A stretch of DNA of 64,000 nucleotides from Marinobacterium stanieri (GTDB lineage: Bacteria > Pseudomonadota > Gammaproteobacteria > Pseudomonadales > Balneatricaceae). The DNA is taken from positions 62,001-126,000 of the forward strand of contig NZ_FTMN01000005.1 in the NCBI RefSeq assembly GCF_900155945.1, given 5' to 3'. The position numbers and the translations under genes are program-made. The notes under the pieces were generated by a model. It had not been told where the DNA came from, ran no database searches, and worked only from the letters and a program-made list of their open reading frames with translations. This document shows, piece by piece, positions 16,780 to 23,382 of the stretch (position 1 is the stretch's first letter; each line of letters opens with the position of its first letter).

Positions 16780-17121
16780 ATGGAGATCAATCAGGTGTCT
16801 GCGCGTACGCCTCGTCTCATCTTCGGTTGCTGCGGTATCTGCAGCCTGTTGGCAGGTCTGGCCTGGGCAGATGTGGATAACCTGGCCCCGCCGGCAGCCG
16901 GTACGAGTGCTCTCAAGGGGAGCGGCGTTAATCTGGTGCAGGCGTCCGAAATCGCCCGTGAGCAACTGGGTGGCGAAGTCATTCGCGCCGAGTTGACCCG
17001 TTTTCAGGGTGGACGTGTCTATAAGGTGCGCCTGCTGGAACAAGGACGCGTGCGAGATGTCTTGATTGATGCTGCCAACGGAACCCTGTTGCAGCCTGAA
17101 CAGCCGGAGCAAGCTGAATGA
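16780..17121 (+). CDS. Periplasmic PepSY-domain protein of a two-component operon
   Basis: Short exported protein with one PepSY domain. The 113 residues carry a hydrophobic signal (LIFGCCGICSLLAGLAWA, cleavage before DVDN). A PepSY pattern follows: VNLVQASEIAREQLGGEVIRAELTRFQGGRVYKVRLLEQGRVRDVLIDAANGTLL. Starts at ATG 16780 or GTG 16795 are both possible; the GTG has GGAG nine bases before it and would give a cleaner signal peptide. Its stop overlaps the regulator start (ATGA), so the two are translationally coupled. PepSY proteins linked to PhoP/PhoQ-like pairs are thought to tune the sensor from the periplasm. Confidence 0.85.
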   Translation: MEINQVSARTPRLIFGCCGICSLLAGLAWADVDNLAPPAAGTSALKGSGVNLVQASEIAREQLGGEVIRAELTRFQGGRVYKVRLLEQGRVRDVLIDAANGTLLQPEQPEQAE

Positions 17122-17798
17122 AAGCGTTGATTGTTGAAGATGATGCCGATCTGCGGCGCCAGCTCAAGCAGATGCTTGAGCAGAAAGGTTACACCGTCGA
17201 AGAAACCGAGAGTGGCCGTGAGGCCAGCTATCTGGGTGAAGAATACGAATATGATGTGGCAGTGGTGGATATTGGCCTGCCGGAAGTGTCCGGACTCGAC
17301 GTAATCCGTCACTGGCGTGAAGCGGGCATTAGCCTGCCGGTGCTGATTCTGACTGCCCGTGGCGACTGGCAGGATAAGGTTGAAGGCCTGGAAGCCGGTG
17401 CTGACGATTACCTGGCCAAGCCGTTCCACAGCGAAGAGTTGATGGCACGTCTGAATGCATTGGTACGCCGTGCCTCCGGGCATGCCAGCCCGGTACTGAA
17501 GTTTGGCCCGCTGGAACTGGACACCAGTGCCCGTGTGGTGACCTTGAATGATGCAGAGGTCCGCCTCACCAGCTACGAGTACCGTACGCTGGAATACCTG
17601 ATGCTGAATGCGGGCAAAACCATTTCCAAGGCCGAATTGACCGAGCATCTGTATCATCAGGACTATGACCGCGACAGCAATGTATTGGAAGTGTTCGTGC
17701 GTCGCCTGCGTCAGAAGATCGATCCTGAGCAGACACTGCAGCCGATCAAAACGGTGCGCGGCTTGGGTTACCGTTTTGCGCTGGAGGCGTCTGCCTGA
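17118..17798 (+). CDS. phoP: PhoP-like response regulator
   Basis: OmpR-family transcription regulator of 226 residues. The receiver has E7/D8/D9, phospho-acceptor D51 (AVVDIGLPEVSGL) and K101 (YLAKPF). The segment LTARGDWQDKVEGLEAGADDYLAKPF is characteristic of PhoP of Pseudomonas and enterics. The winged-helix domain has SYEYRTLEYLMLNAGKTISK and ends in TVRGLGYRF. It overlaps the PepSY gene upstream by 4 bp, and the sensor gene follows after 2 bp. By family it should respond to divalent cations or envelope stress and control LPS-related genes; which genes here is unknown. Confidence 0.9.
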   Translation: MKALIVEDDADLRRQLKQMLEQKGYTVEETESGREASYLGEEYEYDVAVVDIGLPEVSGLDVIRHWREAGISLPVLILTARGDWQDKVEGLEAGADDYLAKPFHSEELMARLNALVRRASGHASPVLKFGPLELDTSARVVTLNDAEVRLTSYEYRTLEYLMLNAGKTISKAELTEHLYHQDYDRDSNVLEVFVRRLRQKIDPEQTLQPIKTVRGLGYRFALEASA

Positions 17799-17800
17799 GC

Positions 17801-19183
17801 GTGTCTGAAGCCGCCGTTCCGCTTTCCCTGCGTGGCCGACTCCTAAGGGCGTCGGCCATTATTTTGCCGCTGGTGATTGTGTTGGCGGGCCTGGCCCTGC
17901 TCAAGGCGTTCAACTCCAGTCTGGAAAGTGCCGAAGCGTCTCAGGCCCGGTTGCAGGTATATCTGCTGCTGGGTGCTATCGAAGTCGACAGCGAAGGCCG
18001 TATGAACCTGCCTGACCATCTGCTGGACCCGGGCTTCAGCCGTGTCAGTTCCGGCGTTTATGGATTTATACATGGTCAGGACGGCAGCCTGTTCTGGCGT
18101 TCCCGTTCCAGTCAAACCCTTCCTCCCGAACTGGTGCAGCGCCTGCCCAGCCGAGCCCTGCAGCCGGGGCAATCCCTGTTCAGTCACCTGCCGGAGCAAA
18201 AGCTCTACCTGTTTCAATACCCGGTAGTCTGGGAAAGCGGTAACGGCGAAACACGTTTCCTGATATCAGTCTTGCGCAGCGATGAGCAGGTGCGCAACGA
18301 AATGAAAACCTTCAGCCTGCAGCTGTTGGGCTGGCTCAGCGGTATCTGCCTGGTCGCGTTGCTGGCGCAGTATTACATCATGCGCTGGGGCCTGAGGCCG
18401 CTGGATCTGCTGGCCAATGATCTCAAACGAATTGAGGCCGGCGATGCTGAGCGCCTCGAAGGGCGTTACCCGGTGGAAGTACAGGATGTCACCTCAGGTC
18501 TGAACCGGCTGCTGGAAACCGAGCGGCGTCAGCGTGAGCGCTACCGCAATACCCTTGGAGATCTGGCGCACAGCCTGAAAACACCGCTGGCGGTGATTCG
18601 CGGTGCAGGTATAGAGCCTCAGGATGAGCAGGAATATCGCCAGCAGGTGGAAGAACAGGCCTTGCGCATGCAGCAGATCGTGCAGTATCAGCTGGCGCGC
18701 GCCGTAAAAAGTCAGGGCCAGAATCTGGCACGGGCGATACCGGTTCAGCCCGTCGTTGAGCGTCTGTTGGGGGTCATGGCCAAGGTTTATGCCGACACGC
18801 CCCGTGAAGTACTCAAACAGCTGGAGCCGGGCATCGGCTTCAGCGGCGATGAGCGCGACCTGATGGAGCTGCTGGGCAACCTGATTGATAATGCCTACAA
18901 GTATGGCTTCCGCCGTGTAGGCGTCATGGGGCGCCTGGAAGGGGATGAGCTGATTCTTGAGATCAGTGATGATGGCAGCGGGGTGGCACCGGAGCAGCGT
19001 CAGGTGATTCTGGAGCGCGGCGCCCGTCTGGACACCCGGCAGCCCGGCCAGGGCATAGGCCTGGCCGTGGCGGTGGATATTATCAGCAGCTACGATGGTG
19101 CGCTGGAAGTGCAGGAATCGCGCTGGCAGGGCGCCTGTTTCCGCCTGACCCTGCCGGGGGCTCCGCTCAACCTAAAGACTTGA
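17801..19183 (+). CDS. phoQ: PhoQ-like sensor histidine kinase
   Basis: Inner-membrane kinase partner of the upstream regulator. The 460 residues comprise TM1 (about 17-36), a periplasmic sensor (about 37-168), TM2 (about 173-196) and a HAMP region. The phospho-acceptor box is DLAHSLKTPLAVIRG with His257, the N box LLGNLIDNAYKYG, and the G boxes DDGSGVAPEQR and GQGIGLAVAVDIISSYDG. The HSLKTPL box is the PhoQ type. The start is GTG two bases after the regulator stop. Its 3' end overlaps argA, read from the other strand, by 17 bp. The periplasmic domain has few of the acidic clusters of enteric PhoQ, so the signal may differ. Confidence 0.88.
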   Translation: MSEAAVPLSLRGRLLRASAIILPLVIVLAGLALLKAFNSSLESAEASQARLQVYLLLGAIEVDSEGRMNLPDHLLDPGFSRVSSGVYGFIHGQDGSLFWRSRSSQTLPPELVQRLPSRALQPGQSLFSHLPEQKLYLFQYPVVWESGNGETRFLISVLRSDEQVRNEMKTFSLQLLGWLSGICLVALLAQYYIMRWGLRPLDLLANDLKRIEAGDAERLEGRYPVEVQDVTSGLNRLLETERRQRERYRNTLGDLAHSLKTPLAVIRGAGIEPQDEQEYRQQVEEQALRMQQIVQYQLARAVKSQGQNLARAIPVQPVVERLLGVMAKVYADTPREVLKQLEPGIGFSGDERDLMELLGNLIDNAYKYGFRRVGVMGRLEGDELILEISDDGSGVAPEQRQVILERGARLDTRQPGQGIGLAVAVDIISSYDGALEVQESRWQGACFRLTLPGAPLNLKT

Positions 19184-20513
19184 TGAATACCTTGGAATTA
19201 CGCTGCAGGTTGTACAGCGCCTGCTTGCCGGCGGGCAAGCGGTCCTTGTCGGCGGCATTGAAGCCTCGCTCCACAAACCAGTGGGCAGTACGGGTGGTGA
19301 GCACGAACAACTGGTCCAGCCCCAGCGCCTGGGCCTGATCTTCAATGGCATCCAGCAGGCGGTCACCCCTCTGGCCGCCCCGATAACTGTTATCGATGGC
19401 CACACAGGCCAACTCGCCGATCCGCTCTTCGCTGAAGGGATAGAGGGCAGCACAACCGATAATGGCACCATCGCGTTCTACCACCGTAAACCGCTCAATC
19501 TCCGCTTCCAGCAGTTCGCGGGAGCGACGTACCAGTACCCCTTTCTCTTCCAGCGGCGCAATCAGTTCCAGAATCCCGCCTACATCCTCGATGCTGGCCT
19601 GACGGACCTGCTCGTAGGAGTGGCTGATCACCATGGTGCCCTGGCCATCGCGCGTGAACAGCTCGTTCAGCAGGGCGCCGTCCTCGCTGTAGCTGATCAA
19701 ATGGCAGCGGTTAACACCCTGCTCACAGGCGGTTGCGGCAGACTCCAGCAGGTTGGCGGTTTCGGTGAATGGCAGTTCCGGGTCGTCGATCTGGGCGTGG
19801 TACTGCTGTACCAGGCGCCGTGCGGTCTGGGCCAGCAGTTCGCTGCGCAGCTCGCCACGGCTATCAAGAATACCGCTGTTGGCACCCAGCAGGATCAGCT
19901 TGTCGGCCTTGAGTGCAATTGCCGCCTGGGTGGCCACCTCTTCCACCGGCAGGTTGAACACCTCGCCGGTAGGTGAAAAGCCCAGGTTGGACAGGAGCAC
20001 GATCTGGTTCAGGTCCAGCATGCGGCGAATGCCGTCATGGTCGATGCGGCGCAGCTCGCCGGTATGGCCCATATCGACACCGTCCAGCACTCCCACAGGC
20101 CGTGCAGTCACAAAGTTGCCGCTGCACACTCGGATGCGAGCACCATGCATGGGGGTGTTGGCCAGTCCCATGGACAGGCGGGCTTCGATATCGGTGCGCA
20201 GACAGCCCACGGCTTCGATCACGCAGTCGAGAATTTCCGGCGTGGTGATCCTCAGATCGTGGTGCAGTCGGGTTTCCAGGCCACGTGCCTGCAGGCGCTG
20301 TTCGGCCTGAGGGCGAGCCCCATGGACCAGTACCAGACGTACGCCCAGACTGTTGAGCAGGGCAATGTCGTGCACGATATTGGCGAAATTGTCGTCGGCA
20401 ATGGCTTCACCGCTCAGCATCAGCACGAAGGTCTTGCCCCGGTGTGCATTGATGTAGGGTGACGAGTGACGGAACCAGTTGACGTAATTGGTGGAGGCGT
20501 TGGTGGCGCTCAA
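19167..20513 (-). CDS. argA: N-acetylglutamate synthase ArgA
   Basis: First enzyme of arginine synthesis, acetylating glutamate. Domain order is an amino-acid-kinase fold (about 10-290), which usually binds arginine for feedback, then a GNAT acetyltransferase domain (about 300-448) with the acetyl-CoA loop in SYRGGQRGDRLLDAIE. I chose the TTG at 20513 (448 residues), which has GGGAG a few bases upstream and begins just before the conserved NYVNWFRHSSPYIN. An ATG at 20549 would add 12 residues but has no visible ribosome site. It is convergent with phoQ (17-bp overlap) and follows pit in the same direction. Confidence 0.94.
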   Translation of the reverse strand: MSATNASTNYVNWFRHSSPYINAHRGKTFVLMLSGEAIADDNFANIVHDIALLNSLGVRLVLVHGARPQAEQRLQARGLETRLHHDLRITTPEILDCVIEAVGCLRTDIEARLSMGLANTPMHGARIRVCSGNFVTARPVGVLDGVDMGHTGELRRIDHDGIRRMLDLNQIVLLSNLGFSPTGEVFNLPVEEVATQAAIALKADKLILLGANSGILDSRGELRSELLAQTARRLVQQYHAQIDDPELPFTETANLLESAATACEQGVNRCHLISYSEDGALLNELFTRDGQGTMVISHSYEQVRQASIEDVGGILELIAPLEEKGVLVRRSRELLEAEIERFTVVERDGAIIGCAALYPFSEERIGELACVAIDNSYRGGQRGDRLLDAIEDQAQALGLDQLFVLTTRTAHWFVERGFNAADKDRLPAGKQALYNLQRNSKVFIKSLG

Positions 20514-20583
20514 GGTCGACTCCCGATCGGGCTTAGCATCAACCTGCATTGTGCAATCTTTGGCGCGGCGGGTCCATGTCCGC

Positions 20584-20608
20584 GGACGGCCCGCAATGCG
20601 GGCCGTCC
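20584..20608. other. Perfect 11-bp hairpin between pit and argA
   Basis: GGACGGCCCGC (20584-20594), a three-base loop and GCGGGCCGTCC (20598-20608). It begins 7 bases after the pit stop. No T-run follows on either strand, so it may only weaken read-through or stabilise the pit mRNA end. Confidence 0.55.
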
Positions 20609-20615
20609 ATTCGGA

Positions 20616-21881
20616 TCAGGAGAACATGCCCTTGAGCATGAAGAAGAACATGATGGCCAGAATGGCACCGGCCGGCAGAGTCACGATCCAGGACACGAAA
20701 ATAGTGCCTACAACCTTGAGGTTCAGGGCTGCCAGGCCACGGGCCAGACCTACACCCAGTACCGCACCCACCAGGGTATGTGTAGTGGAGATCGGCAGAC
20801 CTGTGCCTGATGCCACAACAACGGTGGTCGCGGCTGCCAGTGTTGCGGCAAAGCCACGGCTGGGCGTCAGCTCGGTGATGTTCTGACCGACCGTCGCGAT
20901 TACCTTGTGGCCGTACATCACCAGACCAGCAACGATACCGCCGCCGCCAAGCAGCAGAATCCAGGCCGGCATGGCGCTCTTCTGAGCCACTTCACCACCG
21001 GAGCTGACAACACCGACAATAGCTGCCAGCGGGCCAACAGCGTTGGCGACATCGTTGGAGCCGTGGGCAAAAGCCATGGCACAAGCAGTGAACAGCATCA
21101 GAACACCGAACACCTTTTCCACGCTGGTGAAGTGGAAGTCACGGTCAGCACTGGGATCGATCTGGATCTTGCGCTGCATCATCACGCCCAGGCCCATGGT
21201 AAAGAGGCCAAAGATGACGGAGATGCCGGCACTCTGGAACCAGCTCAGGTGCAGGCCGATATGCTTGAGGCCCTTGGTAAAGGTCACCATGGCGATAATG
21301 AAGCCCACCAGGAAGATGTAGTAGGGCACATAACGCTTGGCGTTGGTAAAGGGGTCTTCGGTATCCAGGATCAGTTTCTGCACGCTCCTGAACAGGAAGA
21401 AGGCTATAAACCCTGCCGTCACGGGTGAAACCACCCAGCTGGCAACGATTGTGCCCACCTTGGTCCAGTGCACCGCATCCATGGAGATACCCACGGCCGC
21501 GAATCCGACAATGGCACCGACGATGGAGTGCGTAGTGGATACTGGCCAGCCGAAGTGAGTGGCCACTAGCAGCCAAATGCCCGCAGCCAGGAGAGCTGCC
21601 ATCATGCCGTAGACAAGCAGCTCGGGGTTGGCCGTGAGTAACGAAGGTTCAATTATGCCTTTACGGATGGTTGAGGTAACCGCTCCGCCCGCCAGATAGG
21701 CGCCGGCAAATTCAAACAGGATGGCGATGATGATCGCCTGTTTCAGGGTCAGTGCGCGGGAGCCGACCGAGGTTCCCATGGCGTTGGCCACGTCGTTGGC
21801 ACCTACACCCCAGGCCATAAAGAAGCCGAAGACGCAGGCCATGATGATCATGATGTGGCCGTACTGAGCAATGATATCCAT
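20616..21881 (-). CDS. pit: Low-affinity inorganic phosphate transporter, PiT family
   Basis: Cation-coupled phosphate symporter of the inner membrane. The 421 residues have about ten membrane segments. The two PiT signatures of the inverted repeat are visible: GANDVANAMGTSVGSRALTLKQA near the N-terminus and GSNDVANAVGPLAAIVG in the second half. Each repeat also has a THSIVGAIVGF or THTLVGAVLGVG segment. The DUF47 gene lies 24 bp upstream in the same direction, the classic pair for this transporter class. No Pho box was found ahead of the pair, which fits constitutive low-affinity uptake. Confidence 0.94.
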   Translation of the reverse strand: MDIIAQYGHIMIIMACVFGFFMAWGVGANDVANAMGTSVGSRALTLKQAIIIAILFEFAGAYLAGGAVTSTIRKGIIEPSLLTANPELLVYGMMAALLAAGIWLLVATHFGWPVSTTHSIVGAIVGFAAVGISMDAVHWTKVGTIVASWVVSPVTAGFIAFFLFRSVQKLILDTEDPFTNAKRYVPYYIFLVGFIIAMVTFTKGLKHIGLHLSWFQSAGISVIFGLFTMGLGVMMQRKIQIDPSADRDFHFTSVEKVFGVLMLFTACAMAFAHGSNDVANAVGPLAAIVGVVSSGGEVAQKSAMPAWILLLGGGGIVAGLVMYGHKVIATVGQNITELTPSRGFAATLAAATTVVVASGTGLPISTTHTLVGAVLGVGLARGLAALNLKVVGTIFVSWIVTLPAGAILAIMFFFMLKGMFS

Positions 21882-21905
21882 GTGATGTAACCTTGTTCAG
21901 TCTGT

Positions 21906-22583
21906 TTAACGGGCAAGCAGCTGCTGCAGACGGTTGCCGACCTGCTGCGACAGGTTGGCCAGATCGCCAACCCACTGAATGATCTGGTACAGGAACATGA
22001 CATCGATCGGGTAGAGGTCACGTTCTACTGCAAACAGGGAGGAACGCAGCTGACGCTCATGGGTATCAGCGTCGTGTTCCAGCTCGTCCAGTTCGGTGAT
22101 CAGACGCTCGACGATATCGACTTCGTGACCACGGAAACCGGCATTCAGCAGCTCATCCAGCTCGTTGAGCGCGCTGACGGCCTGCTCACTGGCTTTCAGT
22201 GCCGTGCGCAGCAGATCCAGCAGCCCCGCCTGAATCGGCTCGGGGATCTGCATCTGGCGACCCAGCATCAGACCGGAAATATCCTTGGCGCGGTTGGCCA
22301 GCTTGTCCTGCAGGCGCAGCATCTCGAGCAGATCGGTACGCGGCACTGGCAAGAACAGGCTGGCGGGCAGACGCTGGCGAATATCACGCTTGAGGTCGTC
22401 TGCCTCATGTTCAAATGAAGTGATGCGTTTTTGAGCGGCCTCGGCGGCCTCCCAGTCATCGGCAATCACGGCTTCAAAAAACGGAATCAGTTCAGCGGCG
22501 CCTGCCTGCGCCTTGACGATGTGCTCCTGCATCGGCTTGAACGGAGATCGTGCAAACATTTGCAGAATCGGACTGTTGACCAT
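21906..22583 (-). CDS. DUF47/TIGR00153 PhoU-like partner of Pit
   Basis: All-helical cytoplasmic protein of 225 residues, distantly PhoU-like, encoded with Pit transporters and thought to control their activity. It has the family start SPILQMFARSPFKPMQEHI, then EHEADDLKRDIRQRLP with the metal-binding ExxxD pattern, LRLQDKLANRAKDISGL, and the repeat-two ELEHDADTHERQLR. pit follows after 24 bp. A possible promoter (TATACT) lies upstream, facing away from the CYTH gene. Confidence 0.92.
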   Translation of the reverse strand: MVNSPILQMFARSPFKPMQEHIVKAQAGAAELIPFFEAVIADDWEAAEAAQKRITSFEHEADDLKRDIRQRLPASLFLPVPRTDLLEMLRLQDKLANRAKDISGLMLGRQMQIPEPIQAGLLDLLRTALKASEQAVSALNELDELLNAGFRGHEVDIVERLITELDELEHDADTHERQLRSSLFAVERDLYPIDVMFLYQIIQWVGDLANLSQQVGNRLQQLLAR

Positions 22584-22620
22584 GGAAATCTCGTAGCAGG
22601 TTGGCTAAAAAACAGGCGCA

Positions 22621-22626
22621 AGTATA
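22621..22626 (-). promoter_or_regulatory. Possible -10 of the DUF47-pit promoter
   Basis: TATACT on the minus strand, 38 bases before the DUF47 start codon. No convincing -35 stands 17 bases upstream (TACAGA-like at best). It is the only good -10 in the divergent spacer facing this way. Confidence 0.35.
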
Positions 22627-22740
22627 CGTGCTGAAGTCATGGATCTGTAGTCGTATCGTCATAAAAAATACCCATGGCTGATGTCCGTCAGCTCACATCC
22701 TTGGGTAGACTGGTACAAAGCAAGCTGGGAGGTGCATACG

Positions 22741-23382
22741 ATGGCGACTGAAACCGAATTGAAACTACGACTGGACAGCGAGGATGTCGCGGCACTCCGG
22801 CAGCATCCACTGCTGCAGCAGGCAGACCACCGTGCGCCCCAGACCCTGTTCAACACCTATTACGACACCCCCGCACTGGATCTGGCCAAGGCGCGTGTTG
22901 CCCTGCGCATTCGACGTCAGGGTGAGCGCTATATCCAGACCCTGAAAACCCGCGGGCAAAGCATCAATGGTTTGCATCAGCGTGGTGAGTGGGAATGGGA
23001 TCTCGATGCGGCGCAGCTGGATCCGACCCGACTGAGTGCCGATATCTGGCCCGCAGCGCTGCCAGCGGCGGCCGATCTGACCCTGCTACCGGTCTTTACC
23101 ACCGACTTTGAACGTGAGATCTGGTTGCTGGACTATGCAGGTGCTCATATTGAAGTTGCCCTGGATCGAGGCGCAGTGCTGTATTCGGGTGAGGGCGCAC
23201 ATTTGGAAGACCCGATCATGGAACTGGAGCTGGAACTTAAGTCCGGGGACGCGGATGCTCTGCTCAAGCTGGCCGATGCCCTGGCATCAGAATTGCCCCT
23301 GCACCCCTTCGACCTGAGCAAGGCTCAGCGTGGCTACGCCCTTTTTCGGCAAGCCCAGGCAACCACCGAGGATAGCGAATGA
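22741..23382 (+). CDS. CYTH domain protein, probable inorganic triphosphatase
   Basis: Cytoplasmic triphosphate-tunnel enzyme of the CYTH superfamily. The 213 residues start with the signature ExExK (TETELKLRL). Tunnel strands follow with basic and acidic residues: NTYYDTPALDLAKARVALRIRRQGERYIQTLKT, GEWEWDL, HIEVALDRG and IMELELELKSGDADALLKLA. The start at 22741 has GGGAGG upstream. The related enteric protein YgiF, also next to glnE, carries an added C-terminal CHAD domain, which is absent here. Its stop overlaps the glnE start (ATGA). Tripolyphosphate hydrolysis is the likely activity. Confidence 0.87.
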   Translation: MATETELKLRLDSEDVAALRQHPLLQQADHRAPQTLFNTYYDTPALDLAKARVALRIRRQGERYIQTLKTRGQSINGLHQRGEWEWDLDAAQLDPTRLSADIWPAALPAAADLTLLPVFTTDFEREIWLLDYAGAHIEVALDRGAVLYSGEGAHLEDPIMELELELKSGDADALLKLADALASELPLHPFDLSKAQRGYALFRQAQATTEDSE

